A stretch of DNA of 64,000 bases, from the NCBI GenBank assembly GCA_002345965.1, contig DDTF01000030.1, forward strand, positions 57,163-121,162, written 5' to 3'. How positions within the stretch are numbered: position 1 is the stretch's first letter; each line of letters starts with the position of its first letter. The translations under genes and the position numbers were made by a program. Positions 1 to 9,772 of this stretch are shown piece by piece. Source of the stretch: Flammeovirgaceae bacterium UBA2371 (GTDB lineage: Bacteria; Bacteroidota; Bacteroidia; Cytophagales; Cyclobacteriaceae). Below the pieces are notes generated by a model, which saw only the letters and a program-made list of their open reading frames with translations, did not search any database and was not told the DNA's origin.

Positions 1-1536
1 TACATCTATCCACCAGCACCAAGTATGCGTATTGTGGCCGATATTTTTGAATATTGCTCCAAATACATGCCCAAGTTCAATTCGATCAGCATCAGTGGAT
101 ATCACATGCACGAAGCGGGCGCTCCCGCACATATTGAACTGGCCTATACACTTGCTGACGGACTAGACTACATAAGAGCTGGTATAAAAGCGGGCATAGA
201 CATCGATGACTTTGCTCCTCGTCTCTCCTTTTTCTGGGGCATCGGCACTAATTTTTTTATGGAAATAGCCAAGATGAGGGCAGGAAGACTCTTGTGGTCA
301 AAAATTGTTCAGCAATTTAATCCCAAGAATCCCAAGTCCATGGCGCTGCGTACGCATTGTCAAACTTCTGGCTGGAGCCTGACGGAGCAAGATCCCTACA
401 ACAATGTAACACGCACCAACATTGAAGCGCTTGCTGCCGTATTGGGCGGAACTCAGTCGTTGCATACCAATTCATTGGATGAGGCCATTGCACTGCCTAC
501 GGATTATTCTGCGCGTATCGCAAGAAATACTCAGCTGTATCTTCAAAATGAAATTGGAATTACAGAGGTAGTAGATCCGATGGGTGGTTCTTACTATGTA
601 GAATACTTAACCGAACAATTGGTTAATAAAGCATGGCAGTTGATCGAAGAAGTGGAAGAACTAGGTGGGATGACCGCAGCCATTGAAAGTGGATTACCCA
701 AAATGCGCATTGAAGAAGCTGCAGCCTCCAAGCAGGCACGTATTGATTCAGGCAGAGATACCATAGTAGGTGTAAATAAATACCTGACTGATGATACACC
801 AGACTTCGAAATAAGAGAAGTGGATAATACCACTGTACGAAAGGAACAGATTGAAAGACTAAATAAACTAAAGAAGGAGCGCAATGCCGATCAATTGGAG
901 AAAGCACTGCAAGCACTTACCGAAGCCGCCCATAGTGGCAATGGTAATTTACTAGAGCTAGCCGTGGTAGCCGCTGAAAAAAGGGCCACGCTTGGAGAAA
1001 TTTCCGATGCTATGGAAAAAGCCTTTGGGCGATATAAGGCTACCATCAAATCTATTTCTGGTGTATATTCCGGTGAAATGAAATCTCAAAAAGAATTTGA
1101 AGAAGCAAAAGCGCTCTCGGATCGTTTTGCTGAACTCGATGGAAGAAGACCAAGAATTCTGGTTGCTAAAATGGGGCAAGATGGACACGACCGCGGTGCC
1201 AAAGTAATTGCCACCAGCTTTGCAGATCTTGGTTTCGATGTAGATATAGGTCCCTTATTTCAAACACCTGATGAAGTAGCCAAACAGGCAGCAGAGAATG
1301 ATGTACATATAGTAGGAGCATCCAGCTTGGCTGGTGGCCACAAAACACTAATTCCTGAGTTGGTCAAAGCCCTTGAAAAAATTGGCAGATCTGATATTCT
1401 GGTCGTTGCCGGTGGAGTTATACCCCAACAAGACTATGATTATTTGTACGCGCATGGTGTGGCAGGAATATTTGGCCCCGGAACACCCGTTGCTACATCT
1501 GCTAAATCAATTCTGGAAAAAATACTACCCAAATAA
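1..1536 (+). CDS. mutB: Methylmalonyl-CoA mutase, catalytic subunit (5' end outside window)
   Basis: Adenosylcobalamin-dependent isomerisation of methylmalonyl-CoA and succinyl-CoA in propionate/odd-chain metabolism. The reading frame is open from base 1, so the gene begins upstream; the first in-window codons (YIYPPAPSMRI) are already inside the TIM-barrel domain of this family. The substrate-domain signature FNSISISGYHMHEAGAPAH follows. The C-terminal B12-binding domain carries the base-off cobalamin motif DxHxxG as D394-G-H396-D-R-G399 (counting from base 1), with the matching IGPLFQTPDEVA and SSLAGGHK segments. The 511 residues seen fit the C-terminal two thirds of a ~700-residue large subunit. 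A small subunit (mutA) would be expected upstream but cannot be seen. The family call is firm; mutB versus scpA naming is a convention. Confidence 0.96.
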   Translation, partial: YIYPPAPSMRIVADIFEYCSKYMPKFNSISISGYHMHEAGAPAHIELAYTLADGLDYIRAGIKAGIDIDDFAPRLSFFWGIGTNFFMEIAKMRAGRLLWSKIVQQFNPKNPKSMALRTHCQTSGWSLTEQDPYNNVTRTNIEALAAVLGGTQSLHTNSLDEAIALPTDYSARIARNTQLYLQNEIGITEVVDPMGGSYYVEYLTEQLVNKAWQLIEEVEELGGMTAAIESGLPKMRIEEAAASKQARIDSGRDTIVGVNKYLTDDTPDFEIREVDNTTVRKEQIERLNKLKKERNADQLEKALQALTEAAHSGNGNLLELAVVAAEKRATLGEISDAMEKAFGRYKATIKSISGVYSGEMKSQKEFEEAKALSDRFAELDGRRPRILVAKMGQDGHDRGAKVIATSFADLGFDVDIGPLFQTPDEVAKQAAENDVHIVGASSLAGGHKTLIPELVKALEKIGRSDILVVAGGVIPQQDYDYLYAHGVAGIFGPGTPVATSAKSILEKILPK

Positions 1537-1696
1537 TCATTTACTATTCTTTGAATAAGGATGTTAATTCTAATATTCACCCAATTCAGGTGCATTAATT
1601 AAGTACGAATTACTTAACTTTAATTGGAGAAAGTTCTCCTCGTGGAAGGGTCTGTGACCGCACTATTGCTCTATTTAAAATTCAAATAAAATTTCA

Positions 1697-4600
1697 ATGA
1701 CTAGTAAGACACGCATTTCATTTATTATTCTTCTCATTTCAAGTCAGATGGCTTTTGCCCAAAGTAAGTGGGATAAGATGATTGAAAAAGCTGAGGCCTC
1801 TTATTACATTGGGGATTACGCCAAAGCCAATAAAAATTTGGCCAAATTCAATAAGAAAGCTTCCAAAAAATTAGGCAAGCAAAATGAATACACCCCTACT
1901 TACTTTACGCTCCTGGCCAAATACAAACTGGCAGCTGGTCAGGTGCTGGACTTTGAAACGAATATCCAAAATGCCATCAGTGCAAGCATTACGCTCCACC
2001 AGCAAGAAAGCAAGCAGCACGGAACGCTGCTTTTGAAAATTGCTGAGCTGTATAACCTCAATGGCGCTTATCAAAAGGCAAGTGAAACGCTCGAAAACTC
2101 AAAATCAATTCTGGACAAGACCGCCAATTTTGATAAGAGCACCGAAGCAAAATGGAGCCTGCTAAAAGCCGAAACTTTCGGAGGTCAGGGATACTACAAT
2201 GAAGCGATTTCACTTTTGAAAAAAAATGAAGCCCATTTCGCTGGAAGGGCCCTGCGTCAAGAAACTTTTGTTGATGACAATGGGAATTTAAAAAGCAGAA
2301 GGCTTAGTTCAGAAGAAGCCGAAGAACGCTTCAATGAATATGCGCACTTTGCCACACTTCTAGCGAAGGTTTATGGCGAACAAGGAAACTTAATCAGTGC
2401 TGACTCAGCGTTTGTAGGTGCTACAACCTGGATAGATAGAAATCTTGGATCCACCTCATTGGCTTACATCAGAAACCAATTGTACCACGCCAAAGTACTC
2501 ATTGACAATGGGAATGAAAATCTGCCTAAAGAACTTGAATTCAGTCGCAACCTTAATTCGTTAAAGGCGCGCCATAAAGCTTCGCATTACATCGCAGTAG
2601 AACTCTACGAAGAGTATTTAAAGCAATTATTGGGCTCCAACAATTCTGCGCGTTACCTCAATACAAAATTGGAATTTGAAAAAATGATCAACAGCAACTT
2701 CCAAAAGGGCAGCATCTACTCTGCCAGATTAAAAGCTGTGGACTTTGACGCTAAGAAAAGCAAAGATAAAACCAGAAACCTTGAGAGTGACGCCATGAAC
2801 ATGCTCACCAATACCCAGGGTCTACCGAGAAACAATGTGACAACTATACGCATCAATCAATTCCTTTATGATCTGGCTATCCAACAAAAGAAATATACCA
2901 ATGCCGAAAATTACCTCAAAGCAATCATTGACATAAAGAAGGAGTTGTATGGCGACAAGGTTCCGGTTACCCATTTGGCTAGAATCCATTTGGCTAATTT
3001 TTATGTAGACAATACCAACAAACTCACTGAAGCTGCTGAGATTTATAAAGAAAGTTTTGACAATTCCGTTGAAAAGGAAATTGGTGCCTGGCACAAAGAC
3101 CACCTCGATATTTTAAATCACATAGCCACATTGTATGAGTTGACTGATAAGTACAAGGAAGCAACAGCTGCCTTGGACAAAGCTTCCGATGTGTCCCGAT
3201 CAAAATATGACGATAAAGATTATCAATATGGAGTAGAACTTGACAACATTGCTAAGCTCCAAATTAAGTTAGGTGCCTATGAGAAAGCAGAAGAAAACCT
3301 CAATAAGTCCCTTACCATACTGGAGGAATTCAGGAAAGACGAAGAGAAGAAAGCGTATTTAATCAGGGCCATTGAAACACAAGCTACCTTATTCGGAATC
3401 AAGGGTATGTTTGATGAAGCACAAGGTGCACTTGACCGTTCCGCGAAGATGATTTCTAAATCCTCTTTAACAGGTTTCGATGAGTTAAATACCGCTAAAG
3501 AGTTATCCAGTCTATTTATTCTACTGGGTAAATACTCTACAACAGAAAATTTACTAACTGGCCTCATACGTGACTATGAAAAACTTTATGGATCCAACTC
3601 ACTTCGATTGATCGAACCTTTAGTCAATATGGGCCAACTCAAATTAGCAGAAGGCGACTACACGAATGCGGAAAAAATTGCATTGAAAGTAAATGGTTTA
3701 GCGCGTGAGGTCTATGGGGAACAGTCAACAAAAACTGCACCTACACAAAAGCTACTGAGTGACATTTACTACACCATTGGCGATTACGATAAGGCTCAAG
3801 TCTATATTCAAAGAGCGATAGATAGTCAGCAAAAGCAATTTGGTAGAAACCACATTGAGGTGGCGAAGTCTATTTCTCAATTGGCGCTGATTCGCTTTCA
3901 CAAAAAAGACGACCCTGTAGTAGTGGAAAAGCTATTAGTTGAAGCTAGGGATATCATGGGTACCAAGTTGGGCAAGGATAATCCTCAATATGCAGACATC
4001 TTGAAAAATGTTGCAGTGCTTAACATCTCTCAAAAAAAATATGTGGAAGCCTTTAGTTCACTTACACAGGCAGAAAATATCTGGAGAACCAAAACAGGTT
4101 CAAAAAACAACATTAATGCGGCCAGCATCTACTCCCTTACCGGGGATGTTTATTACCAATTGAAAAATTATAGTAAGGCAGAAGAATTTTACAACCAGTC
4201 AAAAGCCATCTACGAGAAATCTTTCAGCCGTTCACATCCTGAATATGTGAAAGTATTATCTAAGCTGTCCAAGGTGTATTACATGGAGAAGGATTACAAA
4301 AGAGCCAAGAGAAATATTGAAGAAGCCCTTGCCAATTATGAAGATTTCTTGAAGAGGTATTTTCCTGCCTTGAGCGAAAGAGAAAAAGCAAAGTACTGGA
4401 ATACCATTAAACCCGACTTTGAATTTTACAATACACTGGCTTTTGGGCAACTGGACGACTTCCGCGATCTCAGCGGCAAGGTGTACAACTATCAATTACT
4501 CACCAAAGCCCTGCTCCTGAGCTCATCCATCAAAATGAAGGAACGTATTCTAAATAGCCAGGATGAAGATTTGAAAGCGAGCTATAATAACTGGGTGCAG

Positions 4601-5917
4601 AAAAAAGAACTGCTTACCAATGCATTGTCGATGAGCACGCAACAGTTAACAGAGAATGAAATTGACCCAGGAGCACTGGGTAATGAAGTAGAAAAACTGG
4701 AGAAGGAACTAAGTTTGAAATCAGAACTATTTAGTCAGGACTTCGAGAACAAACGCATTACTTACGAGAATGTACAGAAATCGCTGGGTAAAAATGACGT
4801 AGCCATGGAGATGGTGAGGTATCGCTATTTTGATCATGTCTTTACCGACTCGGTTATCTATGTAGCCCTTTATCTTCGAAATGATAATGCAAGACCTAAA
4901 GCCGTTGAGTTTCCGAATGGCAATTTTATGGAAACCCGATACTTTAAATACTATCGCAACAGCATCATCAGCAAAGTTGCAGATCAATATTCTTATAGCG
5001 TCTTCTGGGAGCCTGTTCAAAGTAAGATCGGACAATATTCAACCTTGTTCTTATCTCCTGATGGAGTCTATAACCAAATCAACCTTGAAGCCATTCCAAC
5101 TCCTGATGGCAGATACATTATAGATAATTCAAATATTGTGATTGTAAGCAACACCAAAGATTTGTACTTGAAAAAAATTAAATCCAAATCTGAGGGTTCT
5201 TCCAACACCGCAACGATGTTTGGAAATCCTACTTTCTACATTACAGCCTCCAATAATGGAAACATTCCTGCTTTGCCTGGTACTGAAAAAGAAGTGGAGG
5301 AACTTCAGCAACTGTTAAACAAACAGGGTTGGAAAACCTCTGAATACACGGAAAGTAATGCAAGTGAAGAACAGGTAAAGGAAGTTGATAGCCCTAAAAT
5401 TTTTCACATTGCTACACATGGATTTTATACACCAGATAATACAGCTGACGACATGATTGCTGAAAATGAAGCTGAACAAACAGAAAACCCATTATTAAAA
5501 ACAGGCTTATTGTTAAAAGGTGCCGGTGACCTGCTTGACAAGACAAAATACAATTACAACATCGAAAGTGGTATACTAACCGCCTATGAAGCCATGAGCC
5601 TAAACCTTGACAAAACAGACCTTGTTGTACTAAGTGCTTGTGAAACAGGTCTCGGTGAAATTGCCAACGGGGAAGGTGTTTATGGTTTACAACGTGCCTT
5701 TCTCGTTGCAGGTGCCAAAACCCTGATCATGAGTATGTTCAAAGTGGACGATGCCGCTACCCAAAAACTGATTCTCAATTTTTACAGGAAATGGCTAAGC
5801 AGCGGTAATCTGAGACAATCCTTTATAGACGCCAAAAAGGAGCTTAGGACTGAGTATCCCGATCCGATCTATTGGGGAGCCTTCATGATGATAGGTTTGG
5901 ATACAGTTCCGCAATAA
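1697..5917 (+). CDS. Secreted TPR-CHAT domain protein (caspase-like)
   Basis: 1406 residues. It opens with a Sec signal peptide (hydrophobic IILLISSQMAFAQ, cleavage probably near residue 22). A long array of degenerate tetratricopeptide repeats follows to about residue 960; the repeated pattern of ~40 residues with 'Y.KAE..L..A' is plain. A helical linker leads to a C-terminal CHAT domain (~1090-1406). The caspase-like His/Cys dyad is intact: H1241 in HIATHGF and C1315 in VLSACETGLGE, so an active cysteine peptidase is likely. CHAT-TPR proteins are known both as separase-like housekeeping proteins and as effectors in defence or cell-death systems; the signal peptide argues for a periplasmic or surface role here. 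It stands alone, 160 bp after mutB, and ends at a strong hairpin. Substrate unknown. Confidence 0.88.
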   Translation: MTSKTRISFIILLISSQMAFAQSKWDKMIEKAEASYYIGDYAKANKNLAKFNKKASKKLGKQNEYTPTYFTLLAKYKLAAGQVLDFETNIQNAISASITLHQQESKQHGTLLLKIAELYNLNGAYQKASETLENSKSILDKTANFDKSTEAKWSLLKAETFGGQGYYNEAISLLKKNEAHFAGRALRQETFVDDNGNLKSRRLSSEEAEERFNEYAHFATLLAKVYGEQGNLISADSAFVGATTWIDRNLGSTSLAYIRNQLYHAKVLIDNGNENLPKELEFSRNLNSLKARHKASHYIAVELYEEYLKQLLGSNNSARYLNTKLEFEKMINSNFQKGSIYSARLKAVDFDAKKSKDKTRNLESDAMNMLTNTQGLPRNNVTTIRINQFLYDLAIQQKKYTNAENYLKAIIDIKKELYGDKVPVTHLARIHLANFYVDNTNKLTEAAEIYKESFDNSVEKEIGAWHKDHLDILNHIATLYELTDKYKEATAALDKASDVSRSKYDDKDYQYGVELDNIAKLQIKLGAYEKAEENLNKSLTILEEFRKDEEKKAYLIRAIETQATLFGIKGMFDEAQGALDRSAKMISKSSLTGFDELNTAKELSSLFILLGKYSTTENLLTGLIRDYEKLYGSNSLRLIEPLVNMGQLKLAEGDYTNAEKIALKVNGLAREVYGEQSTKTAPTQKLLSDIYYTIGDYDKAQVYIQRAIDSQQKQFGRNHIEVAKSISQLALIRFHKKDDPVVVEKLLVEARDIMGTKLGKDNPQYADILKNVAVLNISQKKYVEAFSSLTQAENIWRTKTGSKNNINAASIYSLTGDVYYQLKNYSKAEEFYNQSKAIYEKSFSRSHPEYVKVLSKLSKVYYMEKDYKRAKRNIEEALANYEDFLKRYFPALSEREKAKYWNTIKPDFEFYNTLAFGQLDDFRDLSGKVYNYQLLTKALLLSSSIKMKERILNSQDEDLKASYNNWVQKKELLTNALSMSTQQLTENEIDPGALGNEVEKLEKELSLKSELFSQDFENKRITYENVQKSLGKNDVAMEMVRYRYFDHVFTDSVIYVALYLRNDNARPKAVEFPNGNFMETRYFKYYRNSIISKVADQYSYSVFWEPVQSKIGQYSTLFLSPDGVYNQINLEAIPTPDGRYIIDNSNIVIVSNTKDLYLKKIKSKSEGSSNTATMFGNPTFYITASNNGNIPALPGTEKEVEELQQLLNKQGWKTSEYTESNASEEQVKEVDSPKIFHIATHGFYTPDNTADDMIAENEAEQTENPLLKTGLLLKGAGDLLDKTKYNYNIESGILTAYEAMSLNLDKTDLVVLSACETGLGEIANGEGVYGLQRAFLVAGAKTLIMSMFKVDDAATQKLILNFYRKWLSSGNLRQSFIDAKKELRTEYPDPIYWGAFMMIGLDTVPQ

Positions 5918-5931
5918 ATTCAGCTCAACAA

Positions 5932-5993
5932 GCCATAATGTCTTACTTAGATCATTAAAGTTGGTCAAAGTAAGACATTATGGCGTATTTTTT
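5932..5993 (+). terminator. Long-stem terminator after the CHAT gene
   Basis: A perfect 17-bp inverted repeat (GCCATAATGTCTTACTT at 5932-5948, complement at 5968-5984) with a 19-nt loop is followed by GTATTTTTTA. It lies 15 bp after the CHAT stop codon and fits a Rho-independent terminator with an unusually long, A/T-rich stem. Confidence 0.75.
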
Positions 5994-6076
5994 AGCAAAA
6001 ACCCTTCCGGCATACTTTTCAATGCTATCATCAGTGAATTCTTAAACTGATGTTAAACCACTAAAAATTTAATCTT

Positions 6077-6505
6077 ATGAGCATTATCCGTTATAACCCA
6101 AACGATTACGCACCTATCACATTTAGCAGCATGCTAGACAGGTTTTTCAACGATTCTATGGTGAAGTCTGGATTGAATACTTTCACACCCAAGGTAGATA
6201 TCATTGAAAACGAAAAAGCATTCGAATTGCATGTAGAAGTACCTGGCATGAATAAAGAAGACTTCAATATCGAAGTAAAAGACAATTATCTAACTGTAAG
6301 TGGTGAGCGCAAATTCACTTCAGAGAAAAATGAAAAAGACTTCCACTCAATTGAAACTCGTTACGGATCATTCAGCCGTTCTTTTACCCTGCCTGATGCC
6401 GTGAATGCAGATAAAATCAATGCCAAGTACAACAATGGAATTTTGGAATTGACCATTCCCAAAGACGAGAAGAAACTTTTAAAAACTACGATTAAAGTCA
6501 ACTAA
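6077..6505 (+). CDS. Small heat-shock protein, Hsp20/alpha-crystallin family
   Basis: ATP-independent holdase chaperone that binds unfolding proteins in the cytoplasm. Its 142 residues match the usual family size. An N-terminal arm rich in Phe/Asn (residues 1-35) precedes an alpha-crystallin domain (about 38-132) with the hallmark NNGILELTIPK segment (the A-x-x-x-G-V-L motif) and the PGMNKEDFNIEV strand. The C-terminal tail ends in IKVN, a minimal form of the I-x-I/V oligomerisation motif. Monocistronic: 159 bp downstream of the CHAT gene and closed by its own hairpin. Confidence 0.95.
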   Translation: MSIIRYNPNDYAPITFSSMLDRFFNDSMVKSGLNTFTPKVDIIENEKAFELHVEVPGMNKEDFNIEVKDNYLTVSGERKFTSEKNEKDFHSIETRYGSFSRSFTLPDAVNADKINAKYNNGILELTIPKDEKKLLKTTIKVN

Positions 6506-6530
6506 TGTTGGTAAGTGTGGGTTGGTTAAA

Positions 6531-6563
6531 ATGCCTCTTGCTTTTGTAAGAGGCATTTTTATT
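6531..6563 (+). terminator. Rho-independent terminator after hsp20
   Basis: ATGCCTCTT (6531-6539) pairs with AAGAGGCAT (6548-6556) around an 8-nt loop and runs into TTTTATTT. Located 26 bp after the hsp20 stop. Confidence 0.85.
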
Positions 6564-6654
6564 TAACCGCTATCCTTTTGTTGTAAATAACGTTAACTTT
6601 ATAAAAGGTCTGCCATGTAGGGTTGGCCACTCTTTGCAACGATAATCTGTGCTG

Positions 6655-8088
6655 ATGAAACGCTACTTGCTCATTTTCACTGTCATCCTATCCGCATTTA
6701 TTGGTGCCGCTGCAGGGATTATTTTTGTTATTAGATACATCGATTTATTCAATCCCAGCTATGTTTCTATTCAGGAACATCAGGCATCCGCTCTTGTCAA
6801 CTATCCATCTGATTCATCCGGATTATCCCCCAACAGCCTGAACTTTGGTAATGCAGCAAAAATGATTACTCCGGCTGTAGTACATATCCGAACCATTTAT
6901 GGCTCGGGTGAATTTAGTCTTAATCCCCTGAAGCAATATTTGAATCCCCCGGCTCGCTCCAGCGGGTCAGGCGTTATCCTAACTGATGATGGGTACATTG
7001 TTACCAATCATCATGTTATTGAAGACGCAACGCAAATAGAAGTTGTGATGAATAATAATCAGCGATTTTACGCCAAACTGGTTGGTAAAGATCCAAGTAC
7101 AGACCTCGCTCTATTGAAAATCAAAGCGAGAAATTTACCTTATGTCAAATATGGTGATTCAGATGGCATTACACCCGGAGAGTGGGTACTCGCAATAGGA
7201 AATCCCTTTGATCTAAATTCCACCGTAACAGCTGGAATAATAAGTGCGAAAGCACGTAACATTGGTATTCTGCGCGACAGAAATAACCTGCAGGTAGAGT
7301 CATTCATTCAAACAGACGCTGCTGTAAATCCAGGCAATAGCGGTGGGGCGCTGGTCAACCTGAAGGGTGAACTCATTGGTATCAATTCTGCTATTGCAAC
7401 GTCTACCGGCAACTACGCTGGCTATTCGTTTGCCATACCGGTGTCATTGGTTAAAAAAATTGTGGATGACCTGCTTGAATTTGGCGAAGTGCAGCGAGGT
7501 CTTCTAGGAGTACAAATCATAGATGTGTCTGCTGAACTAGCTGAGAATAGAAGCCTTGACGTGGTGCAAGGTGTTTATATCACGAGGGTAAACAGCGGTA
7601 GTGCTGCTGAAGAATCAGGTATTTTGACGGGAGATGTCATTATCGCCATAGATGGCCATCCTGTAAATAGCGTTTCAGAACTTCAAGAATGGGTTGCTAG
7701 AAATAGACCAGGCCAATCCATTGATGTAACCTTCCTGCGCGATGGTAAAACAAAATCGGTAAAAACCATATTAAAGAATTTTGAAGGTTCAAATGAAGTA
7801 GAAAAGAAGAAAGTAGAATACGAATTAGAAGGCGCCACTTTCGAAGACATCTCCTATCGCAATCTTACCCGGCTAAACATTGACGGAGGCATTTTAATAA
7901 AACAATTGACCGAAGGGAAATGGAAAAAAGCCGGAATAAAAGAAGGATTTATTATTACCCACATTGATAAGGTGCCTGTAGATAATGTAGAAGACCTCAA
8001 TCGTACATTGGATTTCAAGAATGGCGGAATCCTGGTGGAAGGCATTTACGACAGAAATGACAAAGAAGTTTACGGTGTAGATTGGTAG
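6655..8088 (+). CDS. HtrA/DegP-like trypsin-fold serine protease with PDZ domains
   Basis: Envelope protease/chaperone for misfolded proteins. From ATG 6655 it has 477 residues; an in-frame GTG two codons earlier (6649) is possible but less likely. An N-terminal hydrophobic segment (residues ~4-24) is either a signal anchor or an uncleaved signal. The protease domain (~60-265) has the full catalytic triad: H120 in TNHHVIE, D150 in STDLALLK, S229 in NPGNSGGAL. A canonical PDZ follows (~280-370, RGLLGVQ...GSAAEESGILTGDVI). A second, degenerate PDZ lies at ~395-475 (EGKWKKAGIKEGFIITHID). This two-PDZ layout matches Bacteroidota DegQ/DegP proteins. Placed after hsp20, so the two may share a stress theme, but they are separated by a terminator. 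Confidence 0.94.
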   Translation: MKRYLLIFTVILSAFIGAAAGIIFVIRYIDLFNPSYVSIQEHQASALVNYPSDSSGLSPNSLNFGNAAKMITPAVVHIRTIYGSGEFSLNPLKQYLNPPARSSGSGVILTDDGYIVTNHHVIEDATQIEVVMNNNQRFYAKLVGKDPSTDLALLKIKARNLPYVKYGDSDGITPGEWVLAIGNPFDLNSTVTAGIISAKARNIGILRDRNNLQVESFIQTDAAVNPGNSGGALVNLKGELIGINSAIATSTGNYAGYSFAIPVSLVKKIVDDLLEFGEVQRGLLGVQIIDVSAELAENRSLDVVQGVYITRVNSGSAAEESGILTGDVIIAIDGHPVNSVSELQEWVARNRPGQSIDVTFLRDGKTKSVKTILKNFEGSNEVEKKKVEYELEGATFEDISYRNLTRLNIDGGILIKQLTEGKWKKAGIKEGFIITHIDKVPVDNVEDLNRTLDFKNGGILVEGIYDRNDKEVYGVDW

Positions 8089-8145
8089 TACTTACACTGA
8101 GACTCGATTAATTCTCCCATCATTTACAAATTTGGAAATACTAAC

Positions 8146-8153
8146 TAGCTTTG
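8146..8153 (+). promoter_or_regulatory. Possible -7 box (TAnnTTTG) for the ALDH gene
   Basis: TAGCTTTG, a perfect match to the Bacteroidota -7 consensus TAnnTTTG, 22 bp before the ATG at 8176. No TTG is present at the expected -33 distance; a TTTG at 8131 is too close. Assignment rests on the single box. Confidence 0.35.
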
Positions 8154-8175
8154 TGACCGCTACAAAAAACTGGTT

Positions 8176-9717
8176 ATGAAGAATTTTGGAATCAAAGAAG
8201 CTTTAAAGACACTTGGCCTGAAAGGAAGTAATTCTGGCGTCTCAACTGGTCAAAAATGGATCAATACCCAAGGACCCGTGTTAGAGTCCTACTCACCTGC
8301 CGATGGTAAGCTGATTGGAAAGGTGAAAGCCGGTGATGAAAAGTCATTTGAAAAGGTAGTAACACAGGCTCATGCTGCATTTGAAGAGTGGCGACTGGTG
8401 CCAGCACCCCGCAGGGGTGAAATCGTACGTCAGATTGGAGTAGCACTTCGCAAGTACAAAGAACCTTTGGGGAAATTGGTTTCCTACGAAATGGGCAAAT
8501 CATACCAGGAAGGACTGGGTGAGGTACAAGAGATGATTGATATTTGCGACTTTGCCGTTGGATTATCACGCCAACTCAATGGATTAACCATGCATTCGGA
8601 ACGCCCCAATCATAGGATGTACGAACAGTATCATCCATTGGGTGTAGTAGGCATTATCTCAGCATTCAATTTTCCTGTAGCGGTGTGGTCATGGAATGCA
8701 ATGATCGCGTGGGTATGTGGAGATACCTGTATTTGGAAACCCAGTGAGAAAGCTCCTTTATGTGGAGTAGCCTGCCAAAACATTGTGAATGAAGTTTTCA
8801 AGAAAAATAACGTACCGGAAGGCGTCTCTTGTTTAGTGAATGGAGATTACAGGATTGGCCAGTTGATGGCCTCATCAGAAAAAATCCCATTGGTCTCAGC
8901 AACAGGTTCTATCAGAATGGGGAAAGCAGTAGCCAAAACGGTAAGCGAAAGACTGGGCAGACCTTTATTGGAACTTGGAGGCAATAATGCCATCATTATT
9001 TCAGAAAATGCCAATTTAGACATGGCCATTCGAGGCGCGTTGTTTGGAGCGGTAGGTACTGCCGGTCAGCGTTGTACATCCACAAGAAGACTTATCGTAC
9101 ACGACAAAGTTTACGATGAAGTAAGCCAGCGACTAAAAAATGCCTATGCAAAGCTGAAAATTGGAAATCCGCTGAACCAGGAAAACCATGTAGGTCCCCT
9201 GATTGATAAACAGGCAGTAAAACTTTATCAGGCGGCACTAAAGAAAATAAAGGCAGAAGGTGGCTCTTTCTTAGTAGAAGGTGGAGTGCTGAAAGGAAAA
9301 GGATTTGAATCGGGATGTTATGTAAAACCTGCTATTGCTGAGGTGAAGAACAGTTATGAAATTGTACAAGAAGAAACCTTTGCACCTATCCTCTATCTCA
9401 TTCGATACAAAACCCTGAGTGAAGCGATAGGATATCAAAACGGTGTGAAACAAGGATTGTCCTCCGCAATTATGACAAACAATTTGCAGGAAATGGAATT
9501 GTTCCTGGCTCACTCAGGTTCTGATTGCGGAATTGCCAATGTTAATATTGGTACCTCAGGTGCAGAAATTGGTGGTGCATTTGGTGGTGAAAAAGAAACG
9601 GGTGGTGGTCGAGAATCTGGATCAGATGCCTGGAAAGTGTATATGAGAAGACAAACCAATACCATTAATTATGGTAATGATCTTCCACTGGCGCAGGGTA
9701 TCAAATTCGATATTTAG
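8176..9717 (+). CDS. Aldehyde dehydrogenase, ALDH7-like (aminoadipate-semialdehyde / piperideine-6-carboxylate dehydrogenase type)
   Basis: NAD(P)-dependent oxidation of an aldehyde, most likely alpha-aminoadipic semialdehyde in lysine breakdown. 513 residues, a normal length. Seen: the NAD-binding segment with NFPVAVWSWN and WKPSEKAPL, the general base E266 in LLELGGNNA, and the nucleophile C300 in GQRCTSTRR. The N-terminal sequence, the ELGGNNA motif (rather than ELGGKSP) and the C-terminal EIGGAFGGEKETGGGRESGSD block are typical of the ALDH7/antiquitin group. Single gene; a response-regulator gene follows 55 bp later. Substrate is inferred from subfamily resemblance only. Confidence 0.9.
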   Translation: MKNFGIKEALKTLGLKGSNSGVSTGQKWINTQGPVLESYSPADGKLIGKVKAGDEKSFEKVVTQAHAAFEEWRLVPAPRRGEIVRQIGVALRKYKEPLGKLVSYEMGKSYQEGLGEVQEMIDICDFAVGLSRQLNGLTMHSERPNHRMYEQYHPLGVVGIISAFNFPVAVWSWNAMIAWVCGDTCIWKPSEKAPLCGVACQNIVNEVFKKNNVPEGVSCLVNGDYRIGQLMASSEKIPLVSATGSIRMGKAVAKTVSERLGRPLLELGGNNAIIISENANLDMAIRGALFGAVGTAGQRCTSTRRLIVHDKVYDEVSQRLKNAYAKLKIGNPLNQENHVGPLIDKQAVKLYQAALKKIKAEGGSFLVEGGVLKGKGFESGCYVKPAIAEVKNSYEIVQEETFAPILYLIRYKTLSEAIGYQNGVKQGLSSAIMTNNLQEMELFLAHSGSDCGIANVNIGTSGAEIGGAFGGEKETGGGRESGSDAWKVYMRRQTNTINYGNDLPLAQGIKFDI

Positions 9718-9722
9718 TGCAC

Positions 9723-9753
9723 TTGGAAATCAACACCTTTAAAGGTACTTTTA
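9723..9753 (+). promoter_or_regulatory. Possible promoter of the lone receiver gene
   Basis: TTG (9723-9725), 20 bp, then TACTTTTA (9746-9753), close to the Bacteroidota pattern TTG-N19-21-TAnnTTTG. It is 19 bp before the ATG at 9773. Confidence 0.4.
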
Positions 9754-9772
9754 GCTGCTAAATTTTTAAGCC

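Noticed and set aside
1..1536. Vitamin B12 riboswitch near the mutase
   Set aside because: The gene's 5' region is outside the window, and the 160-bp spacer after it shows no cobalamin-riboswitch core.
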